A DNA stretch of 53,842 bases from Flavobacteriales bacterium (GTDB lineage: Bacteria; Bacteroidota; Bacteroidia; Flavobacteriales_G; Salibacteraceae), in NCBI GenBank assembly GCA_020435995.1, contig JAGQYO010000018.1:1-53842 (forward strand). The letters run 5' to 3'. The notes beneath the pieces are model-generated. The model did no database searches, had not been told where the DNA came from, and was given only the letters and a program-made list of their open reading frames with translations. The position numbers and the translations under genes were made by a program. Positions 31,428-40,721 of this stretch are shown here, in pieces. How positions within the stretch are numbered: the stretch's first letter is position 1; each line of letters starts with the position of its first letter.

Positions 31428-33023
31428 ATGAAAACGAGTAACATAAAATATGATCAAATAAATTTCTTGCCTCGGCTGGTGCAGGACTATGTTGATCACA
31501 AGGATGGCTTAAGTTCTTTTTATAACCAATATCCAAACCTAGAAGGATTTAGAAATCAAATAGAAGCCAAATCCTTTTCTACAGATTATCGCAAAATCTT
31601 GGTGAATGTGCTTAAGGAGCAGTACGCTGGATTAAAAGTAGAACCATCGAGCGATTTGGTTTTCAGCCAAATTGAAAAACTATTAAAAACTAGCACCTAT
31701 ACTGTTACCACAGGTCACCAGCTTTGTTTATTTACGGGGCCTTTGTATTTCGTTTACAAGATTTTGTCGGTAATAAAGCTGAGTAGGGAACTCAAAAAGG
31801 AATTTCCGAAAAATGATTTTGTTCCCATTTATTGGATGGCCAGCGAAGATCACGATTTTTTAGAAATCAACCATTTTTATACAAAGGGGAAACGATTTGA
31901 GTGGCCAGGAGAAAATACGAGTGCGGTAGGCCAATTGAGTCCAGAACTTAAAAACCTTGAAGCAGAATTAAAAGCAACGCTTGGGCCTGGAAAAAATGCA
32001 GAGGAGCTAATTGACCTGTTTGAGCGAGCGTACTCCAAAACCACTTTAACTGAGGCTACCCGATATTTGGTTCATCAACTAATGGGGCAGTATGGGGTAG
32101 TTTGTCTCGATGCGGATCATGCTTCGCTTAAGAAGCTCTTTATTCCCGTAGTCGAAAAGGAATTGAAAGAAGGGATAGCTGAAAAAGAGGTAGGGGCAAG
32201 CATTCTAAGACTTGAGAGCGCGGGGTATAAAACGCAAGTGGCTCCGCGTGATGTCAACCTGTTTTACTTGGAAGTAAACAAAAGAACCAGAATTACACGA
32301 TTGAAAGAAGGTTTTGAATTAGCTGATAAAAGCAAAACGTGGACAGAAAATGAAATACTTGCTGAAGTTTATACATCTCCAGAAAGGTTTAGCCCTAATG
32401 TGCTATTAAGACCCGTTTATCAGGAATTGATTTTACCCAACTTGGCCTATACAGGTGGAGCTGGTGAATTGAGCTATTGGTTCGAGATGAAGGAAATGTT
32501 CTCTGCTTTTGATGTTCAGTTTCCGATCCTAATGCTCAGAAACTCGGCAATTGTATTACCTAAAAGACAAATGGATAAATGGAAGAATTTGGGTTTTGCG
32601 CTAAACGACTTTTTTGCCGATCCACTTGATTTGGAAAAGCGATTGGTAGGCGACCTTAGTTCACACCAAACCGATATAAAACGCGAAACCGAGGCCTTTG
32701 ATCAACTTTTTGCAGATTTAAGAATGAAAGCTTCAAAGGTGGATGTAACGCTGAGCCAGTCAGCCGATGCTGAACAGGCAAAAGCTTTTAAATCGCTGCT
32801 TCGATTGGAGAAGAAAATGAAGCGAGCCGAAAAACGTCATTTTGAAGAATCAATACAACGCATGCACAAGCTACGAGAAATAGTTTTTCCCAATGGTAGT
32901 TTTCAAGAGCGCTACACCAATTTTTCCGAGTATTATCTTGTAGAAAATCGAGTCTTTATGGAAGATTTATTGGATACATTCCAACCGCTTTCTCCCGATA
33001 TTACGGTGCTCCAGATAGATTAA
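31428..33023 (+). CDS. bshC: Putative cysteine ligase BshC (bacillithiol synthesis)
   Basis: This 531-residue protein is BshC, thought to join cysteine to GlcN-malate in the last step of bacillithiol synthesis. Family motifs visible are TTGHQLCLFTGPLYFVYKI, PIYWMASEDHDFLEINH, DADHASLK, LYTGGAGELSYW-like (AYTGGAGELSYW) and a C-terminal coiled coil with LRLEKKMKRAEKRHFEE followed by LREIVFPNGSFQER. Length is as expected. Bacillithiol would serve as the cell's low-molecular-weight thiol. Its TAA stop overlaps the stop of the convergent T9SS gene within TTAA. Confidence 0.95.
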   Translation: MKTSNIKYDQINFLPRLVQDYVDHKDGLSSFYNQYPNLEGFRNQIEAKSFSTDYRKILVNVLKEQYAGLKVEPSSDLVFSQIEKLLKTSTYTVTTGHQLCLFTGPLYFVYKILSVIKLSRELKKEFPKNDFVPIYWMASEDHDFLEINHFYTKGKRFEWPGENTSAVGQLSPELKNLEAELKATLGPGKNAEELIDLFERAYSKTTLTEATRYLVHQLMGQYGVVCLDADHASLKKLFIPVVEKELKEGIAEKEVGASILRLESAGYKTQVAPRDVNLFYLEVNKRTRITRLKEGFELADKSKTWTENEILAEVYTSPERFSPNVLLRPVYQELILPNLAYTGGAGELSYWFEMKEMFSAFDVQFPILMLRNSAIVLPKRQMDKWKNLGFALNDFFADPLDLEKRLVGDLSSHQTDIKRETEAFDQLFADLRMKASKVDVTLSQSADAEQAKAFKSLLRLEKKMKRAEKRHFEESIQRMHKLREIVFPNGSFQERYTNFSEYYLVENRVFMEDLLDTFQPLSPDITVLQID

Positions 33024-36000
33024 CGCATCACTTTTATCACTTCGCAGAAGTATCCTTCCTTTTTTAGAACAATAAAATAAGCACCTGGAAGTATTTCTTG
33101 AAAATCGAGGTTGGTTTCTAATTCTCCTAATTCTACCTCTGATTCCCAACTTATTTTTCCTGAAATATCTGATATGGAAATTTGATAATTTCCTGGCTCA
33201 AAACCCCTGAACACCAAATTGTTTCCTTGCCAAAAGTGAGTTGGCTTAGGGTGAAGAGCATCGCTGGATTCATTTGAAAGCAACAGGGTAGTGGAATATT
33301 CGAAACTTCCATCGTGGTCAACCATTTTAAGACGATAATAAGCTGGTTCACTTCTCAATACGGATTGATCTAAATAACTATAACCTTGCGTTTTGTTAGA
33401 CGAGCCAGCTGCATTTATTAAAGCTACGGTTGCGAAATAATCATTTGATTTTCTCTGTAATTCAAAATAATCGCTGTTAATCTCACTACTCGTTTCCCAT
33501 TTAAGGTAATTACCCTGAGTAAGTTTTTTACCGCCAAAGGATTTTAACTCAATTGGCAGAGGAGTGCCGTTTCCTGCCCCACTAAAAATGCTAAATCCAT
33601 CAACCCCCGTCCATGTAAGTTTGTTATTTCCTACATCAACTGCGCCTTGTCCTACGGTGTCAGTTCCAATAGTCGTTGAGTTGCTTGGACGTTGCCAGCT
33701 TGCACCGCTGTATTTTACAGGATATAAACTGCTCTCATCGCCTATTACATCGCTGTCTGCGTAGTGCAAGTCAATATTGTAAATCGGATTCGAAATTCCC
33801 GACGAAGTAACGGTGTAATAACGGTTTAAGTAAATACTCACATTCGCGTCGTATTGTGGGTGTTTTCCTTCACTTGCTTCTGCATCAATGTAGGAGCCTG
33901 CGGCCAAAGTAGAGCTCGTAAAATCTATATTCACCAATGAGTAGTTATTTGCATTGGCCCCAATAGGGAACAAATAATTTCCTGTATTGCTGTTGATGTG
34001 CATCCGCAACGGGCCCCCATAAATGTACGAAGAGGCGCTTCCTCCGCTTAGAACAACATCACTGCTCGACGATCCAAGGGTCATTCTAAAATTGTTTAAA
34101 TTGACTAGTCCATTGTTTAATTTCAATTGATTAAAAACCTGAACATTACCTGTTGCGCTAACCGTTGAGCCGTTTCCGTTGATGTTTAATGTATTGTAAT
34201 TTCCTTCAATTTGACCTGCCGTAACTAAGGTTTTATTGTTTTTATAAGAAATCAAACGAATGTCATCAATCGCCATTTCGTCTCTACTTCCCGAGCCAGA
34301 TGAGTCATTAAACTCGAATTTCAAATAGAAGTAGGCCCCATTCTGAATCATTAGATTTTGGTTGAAATTAGAAAAACCGTGTTTGCGCCATGTGGGCGAA
34401 CCATCTGCAACGGCATCTGAATAAGCTGAATCAATTCTAGCGTACTGCGAACCGTTGGTTGAGTAAGAAACAACACCTTTGGTGGCATATCCTTGATCGT
34501 TGTAAACATAGAGATGGTAACTCAGCAAAAATTCCTTAATGGTATCTCCCGTATTGTTTTGCAATTTAATTATCGCACTTCCAGGAGTAAAATCACTCCC
34601 ACCTGGCTGGAATCCCAAGCTATAATTTCCGGCGCTGGTTTGAAACGCATAAATTCCCCCCGTTGAAACTCCACCGGAGCTGCTTCCCCTTGCATAATCT
34701 CCAGTAGTTCCTGATGCTCCGAACGCCAAATCACCGTCACTCATTCCCAAAATGGAAATTCCATTCGAATTAAGCTGGCCTGCAACAGGATTGGTTGCCA
34801 GTCCACCACCATTAAATGCTCCGTTGTTTATGCCGTCAACTGTGTTGTCGAAATCAATGGTATAAAGCACGTTGTTCTGCGAAATCGAGATACCTTCTTG
34901 GCCACCTACGTCGAAAGGCAAGCTTACTATTGTATCCGTTACATTGGCGCTTACAGTAAGGTTATTACAAATAGCAGTAAGTTTTAAAGAGGTTCCCGAA
35001 ACTGTGTGCTTGAGCGAATCAAAGGTGGCCAGTCCGTTTAAAACATACTCTGAAATAGTATCACTGCTTAGGGTTCCAGTTGAAATTATTTTAACAGGAT
35101 AATTCCCGAAATCTAAATCTCGGTTTCCATTCACATCTACTAATTCCACCACTGGCTGAGTTGCCATGAAAACATTAATCGTGCTGTTTGCTGGTTGTGT
35201 TTGCCACTTTATTTCTTCCGCAATTACATACAAGGAATGAACTCCAGAATTGATGGTTGTGCCACTATTCACCGTAGATTTCAACGAAGAACCATTTACA
35301 TCCGTAGTAAATCCATGTGATGTTGGGTCAATTTTAAAAACCAAATGCGCACTATCAACAATGTTGGCTGTATTCAAATAAGCATACATGGTATAAGATT
35401 TAGTTGAGTTGTTGGTTACATCCATATTTCCTGAGGTAATGGGAATATCGATATAGGTGTCAGTAATTGTAGGGCTTCCAATTGTCAGAAATCCAGAACC
35501 ATCGTGAAGTTTCACTCCTTGAATATGATCGGTCCAGTCGGCGGTGTTTCCAGTACCGGGCTCAACCCGTATATTGGTTATTTTGGTGGCAAGTGCATCT
35601 GTGGTCCCAGAATCTATAACACTAAATGACAATACAGATACAGCCTCTCCGTCGGTGTCATAGAGCGAGGAGATGGTACTCGAATAGCTAGTTTGGTTGA
35701 TGCCGCTGATGTTCGAATTCGCATCTAAAGTTGAGCTTCCTTTTAAAATCACGTCATCAATCCTATGAAACCTAGTGCCAGCAGTATTTCGCATAAAAAC
35801 GTGAATAATAATGGTAGAACCGGCACCAGCCAACGCCGTATCTGTTAATGTTTTGCTCGTGAAATTATCAGTTGTTTTAAAGACTTTAACCAAGGCTCCT
35901 CCATCAATTTGATAGAAGACGGACACTGAATCCAAAGCTGATTGTGTACCTTCTTCACTTAGATACATACTTAACTTAAGATTGTTGAAGTTGGAAATTG

Positions 36001-36286
36001 AAATGCTTGGAGAGCTCCATCTTCCAGGGCCATCAACATCACTAAACTCCATAGAATCATTTACTACCTTCATATAGTCTCCTGCATCAGAAAGTGTTAC
36101 GTTGGTAGTATCCACACTCCAAGTTACACCTGCAGTGTCAATGCTGATGCTTGTTCCAGTACCTACGGCCCCCTTGCCGTTTTGCCCTGTAAATGTTTCA
36201 GAATATATAATGGTTTGGCTTTGACTAGGGAAGGCAAGTAAAAAATAAAGGCCTAATATGATTGTAATGCGTAAAGTTTGTAACAT
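33020..36286 (-). CDS. Large T9SS-sorted surface protein, 1088 residues
   Basis: The protein begins with a signal peptide (MLQTLRITIILGLYFLLAFP SQS) and ends in a T9SS sorting domain (GNYQISISDISGKISW ... LPGAYFIVLKKEG). Between them are beta-rich, Ser/Thr/Asn/Gly-rich segments: an N-terminal jelly-roll-like region (SETFTGQNGKG), a region around 180-340 with IRVEPGTGNTADWTDHIQGV, a second with IDFDNTVDGINNGAFNGGG near 480, and a region typical of Bacteroidota adhesin-like proteins before the sorting domain (LPIELKSFGGKKL). No enzyme motif is seen; adhesion or a surface layer is a guess. It overlaps bshC by four bases. Confidence 0.85.
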   Translation of the reverse strand: MLQTLRITIILGLYFLLAFPSQSQTIIYSETFTGQNGKGAVGTGTSISIDTAGVTWSVDTTNVTLSDAGDYMKVVNDSMEFSDVDGPGRWSSPSISISNFNNLKLSMYLSEEGTQSALDSVSVFYQIDGGALVKVFKTTDNFTSKTLTDTALAGAGSTIIIHVFMRNTAGTRFHRIDDVILKGSSTLDANSNISGINQTSYSSTISSLYDTDGEAVSVLSFSVIDSGTTDALATKITNIRVEPGTGNTADWTDHIQGVKLHDGSGFLTIGSPTITDTYIDIPITSGNMDVTNNSTKSYTMYAYLNTANIVDSAHLVFKIDPTSHGFTTDVNGSSLKSTVNSGTTINSGVHSLYVIAEEIKWQTQPANSTINVFMATQPVVELVDVNGNRDLDFGNYPVKIISTGTLSSDTISEYVLNGLATFDSLKHTVSGTSLKLTAICNNLTVSANVTDTIVSLPFDVGGQEGISISQNNVLYTIDFDNTVDGINNGAFNGGGLATNPVAGQLNSNGISILGMSDGDLAFGASGTTGDYARGSSSGGVSTGGIYAFQTSAGNYSLGFQPGGSDFTPGSAIIKLQNNTGDTIKEFLLSYHLYVYNDQGYATKGVVSYSTNGSQYARIDSAYSDAVADGSPTWRKHGFSNFNQNLMIQNGAYFYLKFEFNDSSGSGSRDEMAIDDIRLISYKNNKTLVTAGQIEGNYNTLNINGNGSTVSATGNVQVFNQLKLNNGLVNLNNFRMTLGSSSSDVVLSGGSASSYIYGGPLRMHINSNTGNYLFPIGANANNYSLVNIDFTSSTLAAGSYIDAEASEGKHPQYDANVSIYLNRYYTVTSSGISNPIYNIDLHYADSDVIGDESSLYPVKYSGASWQRPSNSTTIGTDTVGQGAVDVGNNKLTWTGVDGFSIFSGAGNGTPLPIELKSFGGKKLTQGNYLKWETSSEINSDYFELQRKSNDYFATVALINAAGSSNKTQGYSYLDQSVLRSEPAYYRLKMVDHDGSFEYSTTLLLSNESSDALHPKPTHFWQGNNLVFRGFEPGNYQISISDISGKISWESEVELGELETNLDFQEILPGAYFIVLKKEGYFCEVIKVMR

Positions 36287-36428
36287 GAGAATGTGATGAT
36301 TTGATTATTTCGAGAGTGCAAGTTAACGATAAAACCGACCGATTAACCCATTTGGTTGAAATAAATAAACTATTAAAAATCTGTTAGCAATTCCGGCGAT
36401 TGGATACCTCCTCATTTCGCTAGCTATA

Positions 36429-36436
36429 TACTTTTG
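36429..36436 (+). promoter_or_regulatory. TAnnTTTG -7 box for guaA
   Basis: TACTTTTG is an exact consensus box and ends only three bases before the ATG at 36440. If it is used, transcription starts at the initiator codon and the guaA operon message is leaderless. Confidence 0.52.
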
Positions 36437-36439
36437 CGT

Positions 36440-37969
36440 ATGCAAGAGACAATCCTTATTCTCGATTTTGGTTCTCAATATACGCAGCTTATTGCCCGTA
36501 GAGTCAGAGAACTTAATGTATATTGTGAAATTCACCCCTACAATAATTTTCCAGAAATTGATGAAAATATTCGCGGTGTCATCCTGTCGGGTAGTCCTTT
36601 TTCGGTGAGGGACAATCATGCGCCTAGGCCTGATTTAGATGCCATAAAAGGAAAATTACCTCTTTTGGGTGTTTGTTATGGAGCACAATATTTGGCTCAT
36701 TACTTTGGAGGCGAAGTGGTGGCGTCAGATCATCGCGAATATGGTAGAGCCAATTTGACCTTTGTAGACAAAACTTCGCGTCTTTTTAAAGGAATTGAAT
36801 CGGGAAGCCAAGTTTGGATGAGCCATGGCGACACTATAAAAACCCTTCCAGATGGTTATAGCTTGATTAGCAGCTCAAAGGATGTGACAAATGCTGCGTT
36901 TAAAATAGACTCCGAAGATAGTTATGCGATCCAATTTCATCCGGAGGTATATCATTCTACTGATGGCTTGACCTTACTTAAAAACTTTGTGGTAGACATT
37001 GTTGGCTGTAAACAAGATTGGACGCCAGATTCGTATATTGAAACTACAGTTGCCCAACTAAAGGAACAAATTGGGAACGATAAGGTGATTTTAGGTTTGT
37101 CGGGTGGTGTAGACTCTACGGTAGCAGCTACGCTTATTAGCAAGGCCATCGGCAAGAATCTGTATTGCATTTTTGTGGACAATGGTTTGCTCAGAAAAAA
37201 TGAATTTGAGAGTGTTTTGGAGCAATACAAACATTTGGGTTTAAACGTTAAAGGTGTTGATGCCAAGTCAAGGTTTTATAAAGAATTGGCCGGTGTTTCT
37301 GACCCAGAGACCAAGCGAAAAGCAATTGGGCGTGTGTTTATTGAAGTATTCGACGATGAATCTCACTTGGTGGAAGATGCCAAGTGGCTAGGGCAGGGAA
37401 CGATATATCCAGATGTGATCGAATCGGTTTCTGTAAAAGGACCAAGTGCTACCATTAAGTCACATCATAATGTAGGTGGTTTACCTGATTTTATGAAACT
37501 AAAAGTAGTGGAACCCTTGCGTTCCTTGTTTAAGGATGAAGTGAGAAGAGTAGGCCGAACTTTGGGCTTGGCAGAAGAATTACTAGGCCGTCATCCCTTT
37601 CCTGGGCCAGGTTTGGCCATACGCATATTAGGCGATATTACACCCGAAAAGGTAGCTACCCTCCAAGAGGTCGACCACATATTTATTCAAGGACTAAAAG
37701 ACAATAATTTGTACGACGAAGTGTGGCAGGCTGGGGCAATATTATTACCTGTACAGTCTGTAGGCGTTATGGGTGACGAACGCACTTATGAAAATGCTGT
37801 AGCTTTGCGAGCAGTTTCAAGTACTGATGGAATGACGGCAGATTGGTGCCATTTACCTTATGAGTTTTTGGCACGGGTTTCGTCTGACATCATTAATAAA
37901 GTTAAAGGTATAAATAGGGTGGTTTACGACATCAGTTCGAAACCCCCGGCGACCATTGAATGGGAATAA
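36440..37969 (+). CDS. guaA: GMP synthase (glutamine-hydrolysing)
   Basis: This 509-residue enzyme converts XMP to GMP with glutamine and ATP. The glutaminase domain has the triad Cys79 in GVCYGAQ and His167/Glu169 in QFHPEVYH; the ATP-pyrophosphatase domain has LSGGVDSTV (about 220-228); the C-terminal dimer domain ends KPPATIEWE, the universal GuaA ending. I start at 36440; the longer frame begins at a TTG that lies within the promoter box. Its TAA overlaps the ATG of the LysM protein gene (TAATG). Confidence 0.98.
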   Translation: MQETILILDFGSQYTQLIARRVRELNVYCEIHPYNNFPEIDENIRGVILSGSPFSVRDNHAPRPDLDAIKGKLPLLGVCYGAQYLAHYFGGEVVASDHREYGRANLTFVDKTSRLFKGIESGSQVWMSHGDTIKTLPDGYSLISSSKDVTNAAFKIDSEDSYAIQFHPEVYHSTDGLTLLKNFVVDIVGCKQDWTPDSYIETTVAQLKEQIGNDKVILGLSGGVDSTVAATLISKAIGKNLYCIFVDNGLLRKNEFESVLEQYKHLGLNVKGVDAKSRFYKELAGVSDPETKRKAIGRVFIEVFDDESHLVEDAKWLGQGTIYPDVIESVSVKGPSATIKSHHNVGGLPDFMKLKVVEPLRSLFKDEVRRVGRTLGLAEELLGRHPFPGPGLAIRILGDITPEKVATLQEVDHIFIQGLKDNNLYDEVWQAGAILLPVQSVGVMGDERTYENAVALRAVSSTDGMTADWCHLPYEFLARVSSDIINKVKGINRVVYDISSKPPATIEWE

Positions 37970-39819
37970 TGCATTTTAAATTTTTCTTCACTTTTTTTCT
38001 TGTTTTTCAATTGGGGTTTGTGGCCTTTGGCCAGCAATTCAATGAAAAACAAGTGCAGTTGATTGATGGCAATACTTATTACTTGCACAAAGTAGAACAA
38101 GGCAATACGTTGTATAGCATTAGTAAAATGTATTCCGTTCCAATCAAAGATCTGCTCAAAGAAAACCCTACTTTGGAGACTGGACTGAAGGTAGATCAAG
38201 TAATTCGTATTCCAGTAAAAAAGGTATCGCCAAAAGTTTCGGGCGGAAACGCACCGAAAACGGTAGGCGAGTTTATGTTTCATACTGTAGAAGCAAAGGA
38301 GACGCTATACGGCTTGGCGAAAAAATACCGTGTAGAAGTAGCTGAAATTGAAGCAATTAATCCTGAACTTAGCGATGGGTTAAAAATTGGAATGGAATTA
38401 AAAATTCCGATGCCACCTCTCGAAAAAGTAGAAAACCAATTTGTGATTCAACCTGCCAAAGAGGATTCGTTTTTACTGCACTTGGTGGAGCCGAAGGAGA
38501 CATTTTATAGTTTGGCCAAGGAATATGATGTAAACATTGATTCGCTTCGGTTGTTAAACGAAGGCCTTGCAGATGGACTTAAGGTGGGTACAACTATTCG
38601 AATTCCTATCGTAAAAGAGGCCAAAGAGCCCGTTGCATTGGAAGAGTTAAAGCTTGATTTTGTGAACCGAGACTCGATACTCAAGAGTGTGAAAAAGGAG
38701 CGATATAAGATCTGTCTTATGCTGCCCCTTTATCTGGCTGAAAACGATTCGATAAGTGAAAAAAAATTAGCTTTTGAAAAGGATGAGCTCTTTGTGTCAT
38801 CTAGAATTGGAATGAGCTTTTATGCTGGGTTCAAAACGGCCATAGATAGCTTAGATAGAGCCGGTTATAAGTTCGACGTTGTAGTGTATGATACCAAATT
38901 TGACCCAATTACCAAAAGCACCGCGAAAGTTGAAGCCCTCTTGCTTAGGCCAGAAATTCAAGATGTAGATTTATTTATTGGCCCTTTTCATCGCGCTAAC
39001 TTTGAAGTGGTTGCCAAATTTGCGAATGACATAAAAAAACCAATTATTTCTCCAGTTCCACAGAATATCAACCTACTTTCTCTAAGTCCTTATGTGATTA
39101 AAACGAACTCTTCGCCAGAATCTCAGGTGGCCATAATCCGCGAATATGTTTTAGCTAATTATGCGGATAAGAATTTAATACTGATGGAAAACAACCACTT
39201 AAAGGACATCCTTCTTTCTGAAAAATTTAGTGGAATTGTGAGGGGTGACACCAATAAGGCGGTTTACAAAAAAGTGAATTCGAAGTTTAATCGTTTGGTA
39301 ATTAACGCTTTTGACACAGCTCACTTCGCTTATATGCTAAAAGACAGTGTAGAAAACATCATAGTGGTACCTCTTGAGAACAACACATTTGTAGCAAGAC
39401 TTTTAAACGTTTTGAATAAAACCAGTAGGAAGTATGAAATCACGGTTTTTGGAATGGACAAATGGGAAACGTTTAGCTATCTCGATTTCAGGTATTTAAA
39501 TAACTTAAAAGTGCATCTACCCCTCAATTATTATATTGATTATGACAGTGCTACTGTGCAGGATATGTTCCTTAAATACAAAACCAAATACTATACTGAG
39601 CCAGATGAATGGGGCGTATTAGGCTACGACATTGGGCTGTATTTTTTAAATCAATTAAACAAGGCTGGTACGGCGTTTTTTACCACTTGGAATGGTGAAA
39701 CCTATCAGGGTCTTGGTACGCGCTTTCAATTTGAAAAAATGGGGCCAGGTAAGGGTTATGAGAATAGAGGAACCCAAATGATCAAGATGGAAAATTACTT
39801 TCAGAAGAGAGTTAATTAA
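37969..39819 (+). CDS. LysM-repeat protein with periplasmic binding-protein-like domain
   Basis: This 616-residue protein has a signal peptide ([20 protein letters not shown]), three LysM peptidoglycan-binding domains at about residues 38-83, 104-147 and 170-213 (VEQGNTLYSISKMY, VEAKETLYGLAKKY, VEPKETFYSLAKEY), and from about 230 a domain like type I periplasmic binding proteins (ICLMLPLYLAEND, FIGPFHRANFEVVAKF). The combination resembles LpoA-type peptidoglycan synthase activators in concept, but that is inference. The start at 37969 overlaps the guaA stop by one base, and its stop overlaps the hemF start in the same way. Confidence 0.88.
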   Translation: MHFKFFFTFFLVFQLGFVAFGQQFNEKQVQLIDGNTYYLHKVEQGNTLYSISKMYSVPIKDLLKENPTLETGLKVDQVIRIPVKKVSPKVSGGNAPKTVGEFMFHTVEAKETLYGLAKKYRVEVAEIEAINPELSDGLKIGMELKIPMPPLEKVENQFVIQPAKEDSFLLHLVEPKETFYSLAKEYDVNIDSLRLLNEGLADGLKVGTTIRIPIVKEAKEPVALEELKLDFVNRDSILKSVKKERYKICLMLPLYLAENDSISEKKLAFEKDELFVSSRIGMSFYAGFKTAIDSLDRAGYKFDVVVYDTKFDPITKSTAKVEALLLRPEIQDVDLFIGPFHRANFEVVAKFANDIKKPIISPVPQNINLLSLSPYVIKTNSSPESQVAIIREYVLANYADKNLILMENNHLKDILLSEKFSGIVRGDTNKAVYKKVNSKFNRLVINAFDTAHFAYMLKDSVENIIVVPLENNTFVARLLNVLNKTSRKYEITVFGMDKWETFSYLDFRYLNNLKVHLPLNYYIDYDSATVQDMFLKYKTKYYTEPDEWGVLGYDIGLYFLNQLNKAGTAFFTTWNGETYQGLGTRFQFEKMGPGKGYENRGTQMIKMENYFQKRVN

Positions 39820-40721
39820 TGGATCCGTCGAAGGAAGAAATACAAAGTTGGTTTTACCGACTCCAGCAAGATATTTGTTCAGCTCTAGAACACGAAGATG
39901 GTAAAGCTAAATTTTCGACCGATAAGTGGACACGAGAGGGTGGAGGTGGTGGGACTTCCAAGGTTATTCTAAATGGAAACATCTTTGAAAAAGGAGGTGT
40001 AAACGTTTCTGCCGTATTTGGCGATTTACCCGATCAAATCCAAAAAGCCTTACAACTCAATAAATCCAATTTTTTCGCTACGGGAATTTCCATTGTAATT
40101 CACCCCAAGCACCCGCGTGTTCCTATTATCCACATGAATACGCGATACTTTGAAATCCCGGGTGAAACATGGTGGTTTGGTGGGGGAATAGACCTCACGC
40201 CTATATATGTAGATAAGGAAGACGCTGTGTTTTTTCACAATAAATTAGCATCTACTTGTAATCAATTTGATGCTACTTATTACCCTAAGTTTAAAAAATG
40301 GGCGGATGATTACTTTTATATCAAACACAGAAAAGAAACCAGGGGTATAGGTGGTATATTTTTCGATCGGTTAAATGGTCCACACAGCAAATCCGAAATT
40401 TTCGAATTTGTGAAGCATGTGGGGCAAACGTTCACAGAGAGTTATCTCCCAATTGTAAAGAAGAGTAAGGATAAGGCTTATACCGATTTAGAAAAAAAAT
40501 GGCAACTGTTGCGTCGCGGCAGATACGCCGAATTTAATTTGGTTTACGATAAAGGGACCAAGTTTGGTCTCGAAACGGCTGGGCGTACAGAATCAATTTT
40601 AATGAGCTTACCTCCAGAAGTGAATTGGGAATACAATCATCAACCAGCAAAGGGTTCAGAAGAAAGGAAAACGTTGGATTTACTTATAAAAGAGCTCGAT
40701 TGGACCAACATGAAACCCTAA
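39819..40721 (+). CDS. hemF: Oxygen-dependent coproporphyrinogen III oxidase
   Basis: This 300-residue cytoplasmic enzyme decarboxylates coproporphyrinogen III with oxygen to make protoporphyrinogen IX for heme. Conserved blocks are GGGGTSKVI, FEKGGVNVSAVFG, HPKHPRVPIIHMNTR, WWFGGGIDLTP, HRKETRGIGGIFFD and FGLETAGRTESILMSLPP. Length is normal. The ATG overlaps the preceding stop in TAATG. Its own TAA stop overlaps the stop of the convergent methyltransferase gene (CTAA). Presence of HemF points to an aerobe. Confidence 0.97.
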   Translation: MDPSKEEIQSWFYRLQQDICSALEHEDGKAKFSTDKWTREGGGGGTSKVILNGNIFEKGGVNVSAVFGDLPDQIQKALQLNKSNFFATGISIVIHPKHPRVPIIHMNTRYFEIPGETWWFGGGIDLTPIYVDKEDAVFFHNKLASTCNQFDATYYPKFKKWADDYFYIKHRKETRGIGGIFFDRLNGPHSKSEIFEFVKHVGQTFTESYLPIVKKSKDKAYTDLEKKWQLLRRGRYAEFNLVYDKGTKFGLETAGRTESILMSLPPEVNWEYNHQPAKGSEERKTLDLLIKELDWTNMKP

